A DNA stretch of 64,000 nt from Pseudodesulfovibrio thermohalotolerans (GCF_021353295.2 NZ_CP120635.1:1808501-1872500), one strand, 5' to 3'. Counted from the first letter of the stretch, positions 27,010 through 35,638 are shown. Program-made: numbers and translations. Notes: generated from the letters alone by a model not told the origin.

Positions 27010-27026
27010 CGATATGCGGCATATCG
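27010..27026 (+). promoter_or_regulatory. Palindrome upstream of the PEP-CTERM gene
   Basis: CGATATG-CGG-CATATCG is a perfect interrupted palindrome with 7-bp arms, about 35 bases upstream of the sigma-54-like -24 element. It could be an activator site; no regulator is identified. Confidence 0.5.
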
Positions 27027-27059
27027 TATTATTCTGATGTGATTTTATATCTTCATCTG

Positions 27060-27074
27060 TGGCATGATATATGC
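27060..27074 (+). promoter_or_regulatory. Sigma-54-like promoter of the PEP-CTERM gene
   Basis: TGGCATGATATATGC has GG and GC dinucleotides separated by exactly 10 bases, as in -24/-12 promoters, with small departures from the consensus at other positions. The ATG lies 25 bases downstream, leaving a short leader that still contains AAAGGAGG. Confidence 0.45.
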
Positions 27075-27098
27075 TTTTCCTTCGGCAAAGGAGGTATT

Positions 27099-27707
27099 AT
27101 GAAGAAAATCACTATCCTGTTTTTCCTTGTCTTTTTGTTGTCTGGAGTACCTGCGCAGGCCTACGACTACGACTATTTCGGCAACATGGAGTACCACAAC
27201 GACGTCTTGCGTTTTGACTTCAGTGTTTCGACCTCGGGCGAACGAATCTTTTTCTCTTCTTCCTGGGACGACGGCGGCTTCGATCCCATGCTTGGCCTTT
27301 GGGATGCAGCTGGCAACCTCATCTATTTCCAGGATGACGGAGGTCTGGTCGGGTCTCAATTGTCGAACGGCGTGTCGTATGATTACGAGGAATGGGATTC
27401 CTTCTATACCGTTCTGCTGGACCCCGGGAGCTATTTCCTCACACTGACGACTTACGACAACTTCAATATTTCCGATTCGTACAGCGACGGTTTTTATCGT
27501 GCCGGCGAAACGCCGATTCTTATCAGCGAGTGGTCCCAGCCTTCCAACGGCTTCCGGACCGACGATTATGCGTTCCACATTCTGAATGTCGACACGGCCA
27601 GCGGCCCCGGCGAAACCCCGCCCGTGCCCGAACCGTCGACCGTCGTTCTCCTCATTGCAGGTCTCGCCGGTTGCCTGGTTTTCGGAAGAAAGCGTTTCCT
27701 CAAGTAA
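27099..27707 (+). CDS. PEP-CTERM sorted exported protein (DVUA0089-like)
   Basis: This 202-residue protein has an N-terminal signal peptide (about 1-21, cleavage near PAQA). The body is acidic and aromatic-rich, with FDPMLGLWDAAGNLIYFQDDGG and a PGSYFLTLTTYDNF strand, typical of the DVUA0089 domain first named in Desulfovibrio. The C-terminus has VPEPS, one hydrophobic helix and the basic end GRKRFLK, the PEP-CTERM sorting signal recognised by exosortase. It should be delivered to the outer surface or biofilm matrix. No exosortase gene is in the window. The start at 27099 has AAAGGAGG. Confidence 0.9.
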   Translation: MKKITILFFLVFLLSGVPAQAYDYDYFGNMEYHNDVLRFDFSVSTSGERIFFSSSWDDGGFDPMLGLWDAAGNLIYFQDDGGLVGSQLSNGVSYDYEEWDSFYTVLLDPGSYFLTLTTYDNFNISDSYSDGFYRAGETPILISEWSQPSNGFRTDDYAFHILNVDTASGPGETPPVPEPSTVVLLIAGLAGCLVFGRKRFLK

Positions 27708-27860
27708 CGCTGAATCCGAATGGTTGAATAAGGCGGACAGAGTAACGCTTTTGGGAACGGGAGTATCTTCGCCGCATGTTGAGGCAGGGGGTTGAGCCTC
27801 CACAAGCGGTCGATACCCGAAAGAAAAGCATGTTCTGAAACAACAGCGTTTTCAGCAAAT

Positions 27861-27900
27861 AAAAAGATAGCCCCTGCAATTTTGCAGGGGCTATCTTTTT
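27861..27900 (+). terminator. Strong hairpin between the PEP-CTERM gene and the IS remnant
   Basis: AAAAAGATAGCCCCTGCAA and its complement form a nearly perfect long stem flanked by A- and T-runs. It could terminate transcription in either direction. Confidence 0.85.
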
Positions 27901-27901
27901 G

Positions 27902-28712
27902 GGGGCTGTATCAGATAATCAGTCTATGTATTTTTTACCCATTGTTTCAGTTGTCTAAACTGAGTTTGTGGATGTTGGTATTAAAGCGCCATTCGTATTC
28001 CTTCAAAAAAGAGAAAAATGTTTGGTCGGAATACCGTTAACTTTCTCATATGACGCTTGGCCTGGTTCCCAAAATACTCAATTCGTTGATGTGGTTTTGC
28101 TTGTCAGCAGACAACTTCGAGTGGTTGATCCTGAAGTGTTTGAATTTGGGAACGTCCAGAACATTGTAGCTGTAAAGAGCATCTGAGTACACGATGCTGT
28201 CTGGTCGCACCTTCTTCTTAATGATTGGTAGTAGCGTTTTGCCTTTGGCGTTGGGAATTACCTGTGTGTACACCTTTGCGCCTCGCTTAAGGATTTAAAA
28301 GACAGGCTGCGGCCCCTCGGCTTCGTTTGCTCTTCCGTTTCCCTCCAAAGTAGCTTTCATCGACTTCAGATTCGCTAACATCCCTCCCCTTCACAGGTTT
28401 TCTTCGGCTATAATTTTCTGGAGCCGGTGAAAATAGAAGGCGGCTGTCTTGACGTTCACTCCGACCAAATCCGCAGCACAGCGGGCTGTGGTGCCTACCA
28501 TGAAATGCTCTATCAAACTAAGTTGCTTGTTCTGACTCAAACGATTTTTTCGCATTGCCGCACTGATACCCCAGAGGAGTTCTCTGGCACAGCCCCTTTC
28601 CAAATCTTGTCAGGGGATATCGTGGCGTCTGTGCACTGGCTTTGGCATAGCGTCCTCGCTTGTGTTGTGACAAACAAAGTATGTCACACAATCAGACTCT
28701 AGATAATCTCGT
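27902..28712 (-). mobile_element. Decayed IS1595-family insertion sequence
   Basis: Plus-strand GGGGCTGTATCAGATAATCAG at 27902 resembles the terminal repeat of IS1595/IS1016-type elements. A diverged complementary end (GCTGTAGTCACGAGATTATC on the minus strand) lies near 28700 and reaches the stop of the RND permease gene. The ends are approximate because of decay, and no target-site duplication was defined. Confidence 0.6.
27924..28555 (-). pseudogene. IS1595-family transposase, frameshifted
   Basis: Reading across frames gives the recognisable order of this family: MRKNRLSQNKQLSLIEHF, GTTARCAADLVGVN, KTAAFYFHRLQKIIAEE, a SEVDESYFGG piece, GAKVYTQVIPNAKGKTLLPII, DSIVYSDALYSYNVLDV, FKHFRINHSKL, ADKQNHIN, and a final QLKQWVKNT. 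The pieces lie in different frames separated by stops, for example near 28390, 28290 and 28046, so no functional transposase can be made. The catalytic D-D-E positions would sit in ESYF, SDAL and the lost ENFWNQAK region. This suggests an old insertion. Confidence 0.88.
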
Positions 28713-28714
28713 GA

Positions 28715-31700
28715 CTACAGCATCTGATCGGATGGAGTCTTTTTCTTGAAGAAGTTGACGATCAAAACAAAGAATATCGGGATAAATATGAGATCGATGA
28801 AGGTGGCGGAAAGCATGCCGCCGCAGACCGCCGTACCGATGGCGTTCATGGCTCCGGCACCGGCTCCCGTGTTGATGGCCAGAGGTAGAACACCGAAGAA
28901 GAAGGCCAGCGAGGTCATGATCACCGGTCGGAACCGGGTTTTGACCGCGCCCAGGGTCGCTTCAATGAGTTCTTCGCCATGCCCCATGCGCTCCTTGATG
29001 AACTGGATGATCAAAATGGCGTTCTTCGTCGAAAGGCCCAGCGTGGTCAGGAAGCCGATCTGAAAGTAGACGTCATTGTGCAGACCGCGCAACGAGGTAG
29101 CCACGATGGCCCCCAACACGCCCAGCGGGAGCATCAGCAGGTTGACGAAAGGAATGGTCCAGCTCTCGTACAGGGCGGCCACGCAGAGGAAAATGACAAA
29201 GATGGAGATCGCATAGAGTATGGGGCCCTGGGAGGTGGCCATGCGTTCCTGGTAGGACAGTCCCGTCCAGTCGTAGCCGATTCCATCCGGCAGTTTGCGG
29301 ACGATTTCTTCCATGGCCTGCATGGCCTCGCCGGTGCTGTAACCGGGCGCGGCCTCGCCCCAGATGTTGGTGGCCGGGAAGGCGTTGTAGCGTTCCAGTT
29401 TCGGCGATCCCGTTGACCAGCGGCCAATGGCGAAGGAGGAAAAGGGCACCATTTTACCCAGGTCGTTGCGGACATAAAGTTTTTCCAGGTCCGTCGGCAA
29501 CATGCGGTAGGGAGAATCGGCCTGGGCGTAAACCTTCTTGACCCGTCCGGCTTGCACGAAATCGTTGACGTAGGAACCGCCGAATGCGGCGGACAGGGTC
29601 GTGTGAATTGAGGAGATGGGCACGCCCAAGGCTCCCGCCTTTTCCCAATTTACATCGACGTAGTATTGCGGGGAGTCCTCAATGCCATTTGGACGGACCC
29701 TGGCCAGCCGGGGGTCCTGTGCGGCCATGCCCAAGAGCTGATCGCGCGCCGCCAGGAGCTTCTGGGGCCCCAGGCCTCCCATGTCAAGCAGTTCGAAGTC
29801 GAATCCCGAAGCCATGCCGAGCTCCACGACCGGAGGCGGCGGAAAGGCGTAGACTGTGGCCTCTTTGATCTGGGAAAAGGATCGCATGGCCCTGTTTGCG
29901 AGGCTGGGTACCGACAGGGAGGGATCGTCGCGTTCCTCCCATGGCTTGAGTCTGACGAATCCCAAGGCCATGTTCTGTCCTTGACCTCCGAAGGAGATGC
30001 CGGAAACGGGCATGACCGACTCCACCGCGTCCTGCTCATGTTCCTTGAAGTATTTTTCGACCGTGTCCATGACCGCTTCGGTCTGCTCTAGAGTGGAGCC
30101 CGAGGGAAGCGTGGCCTGAACCAGCAGGATTCCTTGATCTTCATCCGGAATGTAGGACGTGGACATGCGCGTGAACAGAAAGCCCACCGTCAACACGAGC
30201 AAACCGTAGAATATCAGATATCGGATTTTTTTGGAGAAGGAATGGTGGACGATTTCGATGTAGAATCCTCTGATTCTGGTGAAGTTGCGCTCGAACCATC
30301 GGAAGAAGGGGCGCATGAAAAAGATCGCGTTGACTGCGGGGCCGTGACCTTTTTTCACGGGTTTGAGAAAGGTTGCGCACAGCACAGGAGTGAGGATCAG
30401 GGCCACGATTACCGAAAGGATCATGGAGGCGATGATGGTGATGGAGAACTGACGGTAGAGCACGCCGGTGGATCCCTGGAAAAAGGCCATGGGGCCGAAG
30501 ACCGCCGAAAGCACCAGCCCGATGCCGACTAGGGCGCTGGTGATTTCGTCCATGGATTTGGCAGTGGCCTCACGGGGGGGAAGTCCTTCTTCCGTCATGA
30601 TCCGCTCCACGTTCTCGACGACGACGATGGCGTCGTCCACCAATAGCCCAATGGCCAGGACCATGGCGAACATGGTCAGCATGTTGATGGAGAAACCGAA
30701 GATTCCGAGTACGGCGAAGGTCCCCAACAGCACCACAGGCACGGCGATGGTCGGAATCAGGGTGGCCCGGATGCTCCCCATGAAAACATACATGATGATA
30801 AAGACCAGCAGCACGGCCTCGAACAGGGTCGTGATCACTTCGTCAATGGCCACTACGGTGAAGGGCGTGGTGTCGAAGGGATAGACCACCTTCATTCCCG
30901 GGGGGAAATACAGGCTCATTTCAGCAAGTTTCGCCTTAATGGCGTCGGTCGTGTCCAGGGCGTTGGCCCCGGCGGCCTGGCGAATGGCCATGCCGGCCGA
31001 GGGGGCGCCGTTGAAGTTGGCCGAGACGTCGTAGCGCTCTGTTCCCAGTTCGGTGCGGCCGATATCCTTGACGCGGATTGTGGAGCCATCCTGGTTGATA
31101 CGGATGGGGATGGAGGCGAATTCCTCCGGGGTCTGCAACAGGTGCTGCACCACGATGGGGGCGTTGATGCGCTGCCCTTTTTCGGCCGGGGCCCCACCCA
31201 ACTGCCCGGCCGATATCTCGACATTGTAGGTCCTCAGGGCGGTGATGACGTCTTCCATGGTCAGGCTGTAGTTGGTGAGGCGGTCCGGGTTGACCCAGAC
31301 GCGCATGGCGTACTGGGTGCCGAAGCTCTCCACTTCACCTACTCCGGGCACCCTGGCCAGGACCTTTTCCAGGTTGGACTGGGCATAGTCTCGTAGGTCC
31401 TCGCCGTTCATGCTGCCGTCTTCCGAAATGAGGCCGACCACGATGAGGTAGTTCCGGGTGGACTTGCTGACCTTGATGCCGAAACGCTGCACCGAATCGG
31501 GCAGACTGGCCGTCGCTAGTTGCAGTTTGTTTTGCACCTTGGTCCAGGCCAGGTCCGGGTCGGTGCCCGGGGCGAAGGTCAACTCAATCCGTGACTGACC
31601 GGAAGAGGAGCTCGTACCGGTCAGGTAGAGCATGTTGTCCAGGCCGGTCATTTTCTGTTCAATGATCTGGGTGACCGTGTTCTCGACAGTTTCCGCCGAA

Positions 31701-31861
31701 GCGCCGGTGTAACAGGCCTCGATCGCAATGGAAGGCGGAGCGATGGGCGGATATTGCGCGACCGGCATCAGGTAGATCATGAGCGCGCCGAGGGTCATCA
31801 TGATGATGGCGATGACCCAGGCGAAGACAGGTCGGTCAAGAAAGAATTTGGACAGCATCAT
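28715..31861 (-). CDS. RND multidrug efflux permease (AcrB/MexB, HAE1 type)
   Basis: This 1048-residue inner-membrane proton antiporter has the typical start FFLDRPVFAWVIAIIMM, two large periplasmic loops and twelve transmembrane segments. The proton-relay aspartates are in GLLVDDAIVVVENVER and the relay lysine in LSTKNAILIIQF. Further HAE1 features are YPPIAPPSI and PSGSTLEQT. It should export hydrophobic drugs or detergents together with the adaptor encoded just upstream (the stop of that gene overlaps this start by 4 bases). No outer-membrane channel gene or regulator adjoins, so a TolC-like protein must come from elsewhere. The 3' end borders the IS remnant but the reading frame is intact. 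Confidence 0.96.
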   Translation of the reverse strand: MMLSKFFLDRPVFAWVIAIIMMTLGALMIYLMPVAQYPPIAPPSIAIEACYTGASAETVENTVTQIIEQKMTGLDNMLYLTGTSSSSGQSRIELTFAPGTDPDLAWTKVQNKLQLATASLPDSVQRFGIKVSKSTRNYLIVVGLISEDGSMNGEDLRDYAQSNLEKVLARVPGVGEVESFGTQYAMRVWVNPDRLTNYSLTMEDVITALRTYNVEISAGQLGGAPAEKGQRINAPIVVQHLLQTPEEFASIPIRINQDGSTIRVKDIGRTELGTERYDVSANFNGAPSAGMAIRQAAGANALDTTDAIKAKLAEMSLYFPPGMKVVYPFDTTPFTVVAIDEVITTLFEAVLLVFIIMYVFMGSIRATLIPTIAVPVVLLGTFAVLGIFGFSINMLTMFAMVLAIGLLVDDAIVVVENVERIMTEEGLPPREATAKSMDEITSALVGIGLVLSAVFGPMAFFQGSTGVLYRQFSITIIASMILSVIVALILTPVLCATFLKPVKKGHGPAVNAIFFMRPFFRWFERNFTRIRGFYIEIVHHSFSKKIRYLIFYGLLVLTVGFLFTRMSTSYIPDEDQGILLVQATLPSGSTLEQTEAVMDTVEKYFKEHEQDAVESVMPVSGISFGGQGQNMALGFVRLKPWEERDDPSLSVPSLANRAMRSFSQIKEATVYAFPPPPVVELGMASGFDFELLDMGGLGPQKLLAARDQLLGMAAQDPRLARVRPNGIEDSPQYYVDVNWEKAGALGVPISSIHTTLSAAFGGSYVNDFVQAGRVKKVYAQADSPYRMLPTDLEKLYVRNDLGKMVPFSSFAIGRWSTGSPKLERYNAFPATNIWGEAAPGYSTGEAMQAMEEIVRKLPDGIGYDWTGLSYQERMATSQGPILYAISIFVIFLCVAALYESWTIPFVNLLMLPLGVLGAIVATSLRGLHNDVYFQIGFLTTLGLSTKNAILIIQFIKERMGHGEELIEATLGAVKTRFRPVIMTSLAFFFGVLPLAINTGAGAGAMNAIGTAVCGGMLSATFIDLIFIPIFFVLIVNFFKKKTPSDQML

Positions 31862-33066
31862 TCTTCTCCCGGACGCGACTTTCGGGGCTGTGCGTCGGCA
31901 GGCGGGTCTTTCGGTGAATCAAAAGGAGAGGCCGTAACTTCCGTACCCGGTTGCAACCGTTGCAATCCTTCGACGATCACCCGATCTCCCGGGGCCAGGC
32001 CAGAGATCACGAGCCATTTGTCGCCAATGGCCCGGCCCAGGACCAGGGGCCGTCGTTGCGCCTTGCTCCCCTCATCGACCACCATGGCGAAGGGCTCACC
32101 TCGGTGGTCGCGCGACACGCCTTGTTGCGGAATGAGGAGGGCCTGTTCGTCGACGCCTTCCTGCAACACCGCCTTGACGAACATGCCGGGCAGCAGCGTT
32201 TTGTCCGGATTGGGGAAAATCGCTCGTAGGGTCACCGTGCCGGTGGTCTGATCCACCGTGACGTCGCTGAACTGCAACCTTCCCTCGTGGGGATAAAGCG
32301 CGTCGTCTTCCAAGATGAGTTGGACTGCGGGGTGCTGCGAATTCGATTTGAATTTCCCCTTGCCGACGCCGTTCCTGATGCGCAGCAGCTCCGTGGTGGA
32401 CTGGGGGACGTCCACATAAATGGGGTCGAGCTGCTGGATGGAGGTCAGGGCGGTATTCTGATAGGCCGTAACAATGGCCCCGTCCGTGACGGAAGACTTG
32501 CCGATGCGGCCGGGAATGGGGGCGGTGATTTTGGTGTATCCCAAGTTGATGCGGGCGACTTCCAGGGATGCCTGCAATGACCTGATTCTGGCGTTGAGTT
32601 CATTCAGGGCGGAGGCGGCATCATCGTAATCCTGTTGGCTTACGGTCTTGGCTTCTAAAAGTTTTTCGTAGCGTTCCGCCTTGGAGCCTACGGACTGGAG
32701 TTGGGCCTGAGCCTGCTTGAGTCCCGCTAGCGCGTTGTTGTACTCTGCTTGAAAGGGAGCGGGGTCGATCAGATAGAGGATCTCTCCTTCCTTGACATCG
32801 GAACCTTCCGTGAACAGGCGCCGCTGAATCAACCCGCTGATGCGCGGACGAATCTCCGCGATACGAAAGGGGGTGGTGCGTCCGGAAAGTTCCCTGGTCA
32901 GCGTGACTTTCTGCCTGTGTATTGTGATCGTGCTGACCTGGCGACTTGTTGGTGCGGGCATCGCCGTATCCGCATCGCCGTTGCATCCGAGGAGCAGAAC
33001 GGCCAGCAACAGTGTTGAGAGCAGCTTGAACCGAGCCGTATTGTTCATTACGCCGTATGGGGCCAT
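31858..33066 (-). CDS. RND efflux periplasmic adaptor lipoprotein (AcrA/MexA type)
   Basis: This 402-residue membrane-fusion protein has a signal with lipobox LLLGC. It then has the lipoyl half (SGRTTPFRIAEIRPRISGLI and FTEGSDVKEGEILYLIDP), a long alpha hairpin (about 110-180), the second lipoyl half (APIPGRIGKSSVTDGAIV), a beta barrel and a membrane-proximal domain, ending in a Pro/Arg-rich tail. It links the RND permease to an outer-membrane channel. The start at 33066 has AGGAAGG. The gene overlaps the permease start. Confidence 0.94.
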   Translation of the reverse strand: MAPYGVMNNTARFKLLSTLLLAVLLLGCNGDADTAMPAPTSRQVSTITIHRQKVTLTRELSGRTTPFRIAEIRPRISGLIQRRLFTEGSDVKEGEILYLIDPAPFQAEYNNALAGLKQAQAQLQSVGSKAERYEKLLEAKTVSQQDYDDAASALNELNARIRSLQASLEVARINLGYTKITAPIPGRIGKSSVTDGAIVTAYQNTALTSIQQLDPIYVDVPQSTTELLRIRNGVGKGKFKSNSQHPAVQLILEDDALYPHEGRLQFSDVTVDQTTGTVTLRAIFPNPDKTLLPGMFVKAVLQEGVDEQALLIPQQGVSRDHRGEPFAMVVDEGSKAQRRPLVLGRAIGDKWLVISGLAPGDRVIVEGLQRLQPGTEVTASPFDSPKDPPADAQPRKSRPGEE

Positions 33067-33480
33067 TCTAAATCCTTCCTGTGATGACGAGCAGAGTTAA
33101 ACGATATTGTAGTCTGTACGCGTATCCTTTGGCTGCGCGGTTAACTTTTGACAGGTTTCGCTCAAAGCCGTTTTTAGTCAAGTCGATATGGTTACAAAAT
33201 ACGTCCCTTCGCTTACTCCAGCCAAGCCTGCATTGGCTCGATTTGATCTTCTTCCGACGCGACCGAACGCCTACTGCCGTAATCAAGGCAGGGCATCCCA
33301 TGGCCTTCGTTATACCTCTCCTAGTATGGGACTCCTGAAATCGTACCAATCCGAACTTTTGAAGTTGAGCATGGAAGAACACTAACACAAATAGCAATAC
33401 TTGGCAGCAACAGCTTTCTCTTCATTCTGTGACCTGCCTTGGGGAAATGGGTCCACCGGCAATGTGAGTTTTTTTCACAG
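33067..33480. other. Non-coding or unrecognised stretch upstream of the RND operon
   Basis: About 410 bases with overlapping open frames on both strands but no ribosome-binding site, family motif or clear regulator gene. A TACAAT -10 candidate for the RND operon lies at 33106-33111 on the minus strand without a good -35. This stretch ends where the remnant of the RHS array begins. Confidence 0.4.
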
Positions 33481-33607
33481 GTGAATACGGCACCGTCATC
33501 GCAACGCATGGAGAAGGGGCCTTTCGTCATCCAAGTACACGGGGGCATGGCCTTCCGATGAAAGGGTGGGCCGACTTTTGGTCGGCCCACCGGGGTGTTT
33601 CATCGCT
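33481..33607 (-). repeat. Remnant of a fourth RHS unit: RHS scrap and hairpin
   Basis: Bases 33481-33519 match the stretch of the RHS core that encodes MRREDGAVF (here MRCDDGAVF), and the homology then breaks off. At 33556-33605 is the same hairpin found in the intact units (CGATGAAA...GTGGGCCGAC with complements). The tRNA-Thr gene and most of the RHS gene that should lie between them are missing. Confidence 0.7.
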
Positions 33608-33652
33608 TGGTCGGGATGAGAGGGTTTGAACCTTCGACCCTTTGAACCCCAT
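33608..33652 (-). repeat. 3' part of tRNA-Pro(GGG), copy 0
   Basis: Forty-five bases matching the intact tRNA-Pro gene from its CCA end to the first base of the anticodon loop, with a few substitutions. The 5' half is absent and the homology stops at ATGGGG. It is not a functional tRNA gene; it looks like a displaced attachment site. Confidence 0.85.
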
Positions 33653-33760
33653 GACCGGAATAGAGTTTTATATGTCGAAATTATTAAGTAAATTTTTATG
33701 CGGATAACAGGTTTGGGCTAAAAATGGGGATTTTGTGCCAGCGAAGGTTATCCAAGAAAG
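33653..33760 (-). repeat. AT-rich block bordering the half tRNA, copy 0
   Basis: About 108 bases beginning GACCGGAATAGAGTTTT that recur nearly unchanged at 35826-35930 and, more diverged, at 38213-38320. The block always lies between an immunity gene and a tRNA-Pro 3' half. No gene is visible in it. Confidence 0.75.
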
Positions 33761-33878
33761 ACTGGAAAAGGGGAGACTTTCAATTCGCTGGAAAATAAAT
33801 ATTCAGTTTGGGCATGCTTGGTGAAGTACCACAGCAGTTGCTTCATGAGTTCCACACAAAACGTCGAAAAAAACTAAC

Positions 33879-33910
33879 GGCCAGCCATCCCACTCTGGAT
33901 GGCTGGCCAT
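33879..33910. terminator. Terminator after the unit 1 immunity candidate
   Basis: A 12-bp perfect stem (GGCCAGCCATCC and complement) with T-runs on both sides, lying just past the stop of the small gene at 33921. Confidence 0.9.
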
Positions 33911-33920
33911 TTTTTCTTTA

Positions 33921-34172
33921 TTATTGCTCTGTCTTGATAGAAACTATTTTTTTACACTTTGAACACCAGTAGGTGTACCGAGGTTTTGATTGAAGAAGCA
34001 AAATACCAGGGACCATGAAAACAATGAACCAAAGATATACAGCTATTCCAGATTCAAGCGAGAAGTCCAGATTCATTTGCAAGACAAGGATGAATGCTAT
34101 GCCCATGCATATCCATCCTCCAATTCGTTTATCTAATTTACGGATCTTATTATCACAAATGTTACAATTCAT
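33921..34172 (-). CDS. Small membrane protein with split zinc ribbon, immunity candidate for RHS1
   Basis: This 83-residue protein starts MNCNICDNK and ends near YWCSKCKKI, so one CxxC pair lies before and one after two hydrophobic segments (about 18-37 and 43-60). Both cysteine pairs would face the same side and could bind zinc together. An AGAGGTG site precedes the ATG, and the gene follows RHS1 by 38 bases in the position where RHS immunity genes are found. Membrane immunity proteins commonly block pore-forming tips, which fits the hydrophobic RHS1 tip. Immunity is inferred from position only. Confidence 0.6.
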   Translation of the reverse strand: MNCNICDNKIRKLDKRIGGWICMGIAFILVLQMNLDFSLESGIAVYLWFIVFMVPGILLLQSKPRYTYWCSKCKKIVSIKTEQ

Positions 34173-34210
34173 ACATGCACCTCTAAGGTTTTAATGCCAG
34201 GGTGGGTTTC

Positions 34211-35440
34211 CTATCTTCCGAACCAACCTCCACCACCGTCATAACCGCCGCTTCGAGACGAACTTCCTCCACCAGTGGAGCCGGAACCGCTTCCGGTTCC
34301 AGAAGATCCAGAGCTGCTCCCGGAATTGGAGCTACCGCCCCCACCAGAGGAACCACGGCCAAGATCATTGGGGATTTCTCCATAGACTGCACCTAGGCCG
34401 CCAAGGGCACCACCCACAGCTGCACCTGTCACAGCACCGGCAGGGCCCATGGAGACGCCCCCACTGATAGTTCCTGTGATAGCCCCGCCTATAATGCCCC
34501 CAACAATCCGCCCCCCGGGACCATCCCCAATGATTTGGAATAGCCCCAGCGGGTCCACCCCGTTCACCGGATCATCCAGGCAATACCCATACCAATCAGG
34601 ATCACCACCTTTGTCCCCAATGGGGTCGGGCGCGGTCCATCGACCGGTATTCACGTCGTAATCCCGCCATCCGAAGCGGACGAAACCGAGGTCTCGGTCA
34701 TGCAGCCCGCCCGCAAAGCCGATGGGCACGTGGAAGCCCGGATTGGTGTCCTCGATGATGCCGCCGAACGGATCGTACAGGACTTCCTTTATCACGTTGC
34801 CGTGTGAATCGGCAACAACACGGAGCGAGCCTACTTGGTCGTAATGCAGGGTGAATACGGCACCGTCCTCGCGGCGCATGGAGGATGGGAGCCGTTCTTT
34901 GTCCGTGTAGTCGAACTCGTAGCTCATGCGTCCGTCGTGGAAGGCTCCGAGTCGGATGAAGTCGAGCCACTGGTAGGCCTCGGCAAGCTGCCCGTTCAAG
35001 TATTCGGCTGCCCGCTGACCATCATCATTATGCTGGAAGGTGTAGACGCGGTTTTGGTCTTCTACCTCCATCCTGAGCAGCCGATAGTCCGGCGTGTACT
35101 CGTAGAGATGGTACGTGCCGCCGTTCGACCAGATGGACCGGAATCCGTTGTCGTCGTGGGTGTACGTATTGTTGCCCGCACGGAGCAGACGGTTGTCCAT
35201 GGTGTACCGGTAATCGCGGTAGTGGGGCCCGACGGTTGCGGGAAAATAGTCCCGGGACCGGCGGCCTTCCCCGTCGTAGTTGCATTGGCAGATCAGCCTG
35301 CCGTCCCGGTGCGCTTCCGTTAGACGCCCGCCGTTGTCGTAGGTGTACTTCCAGGTGGCGGGTGTGCCTGCCACGGTTTCGGTTTTTTCCACGATGCGGC
35401 CGTTCCGGTCGCGTTTCAATTCCATTTCAAATACGTTCAT
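34211..35440 (-). CDS. RHS1: short RHS core protein with glycine-zipper tip
   Basis: This 409-residue protein has a core of about 303 residues shared almost unchanged with RHS2 and RHS3. The core holds YD-type repeats (WKYTYDNGGRLTEA, YRYTMDNRLL, NTYTHDDNGF) and the RHS-associated core (GSLRVVADSHGNVIKEVLYDPFGG, FVRFGWRDYDVNTGRWTAPDPIG, DPVNGVDPLGL). After DPLGL the tip is private: GGRIVGGIIGGAITGTISGG and further glycine-zipper repeats, then a Gly/Ser-rich tail ending GGYDGGGGWFGR. A membrane-inserting activity is possible. Normal RHS proteins exceed 1000 residues; this one lacks the N-terminal shell, a signal peptide and any PAAR domain, but starts at a proper AAAGGGG site. No secretion system is visible nearby. 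Confidence 0.9.
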   Translation of the reverse strand: MNVFEMELKRDRNGRIVEKTETVAGTPATWKYTYDNGGRLTEAHRDGRLICQCNYDGEGRRSRDYFPATVGPHYRDYRYTMDNRLLRAGNNTYTHDDNGFRSIWSNGGTYHLYEYTPDYRLLRMEVEDQNRVYTFQHNDDGQRAAEYLNGQLAEAYQWLDFIRLGAFHDGRMSYEFDYTDKERLPSSMRREDGAVFTLHYDQVGSLRVVADSHGNVIKEVLYDPFGGIIEDTNPGFHVPIGFAGGLHDRDLGFVRFGWRDYDVNTGRWTAPDPIGDKGGDPDWYGYCLDDPVNGVDPLGLFQIIGDGPGGRIVGGIIGGAITGTISGGVSMGPAGAVTGAAVGGALGGLGAVYGEIPNDLGRGSSGGGGSSNSGSSSGSSGTGSGSGSTGGGSSSRSGGYDGGGGWFGR

Positions 35441-35601
35441 GACGTTCCCCTTTATTTTGCGGAGAGCGTATCACCGATTTTTCTGGAAACCCCGTTTTGT
35501 CGAAGAATGACAATTGAATGCGTTGGAAATGTATAAGAAAACAACTTGACAGGGGGCAGGATAATTAGGTCCTCCCGCAAACCGCGGCAGGGTGGCAAAA
35601 G

Positions 35602-35632
35602 AAAAAACCGCCGATCTTGCGATCAGCGGTTT
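35602..35632 (-). terminator. Terminator after tRNA-Thr copy 1
   Basis: On the minus strand AAACCGCTGATC pairs with GATCGGCGGTTT (one G-U) around a GCAA loop and is followed by a T-run. It separates tRNA-Thr from RHS1. Confidence 0.85.
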
Positions 35633-35638
35633 GATATG

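Noticed and set aside
33068..33397. Open frame of about 109 codons upstream of the RND adaptor
   Set aside because: No ribosome site, no family motif and unusual composition; it overlaps equally open frames on the other strand. Treated as non-coding.
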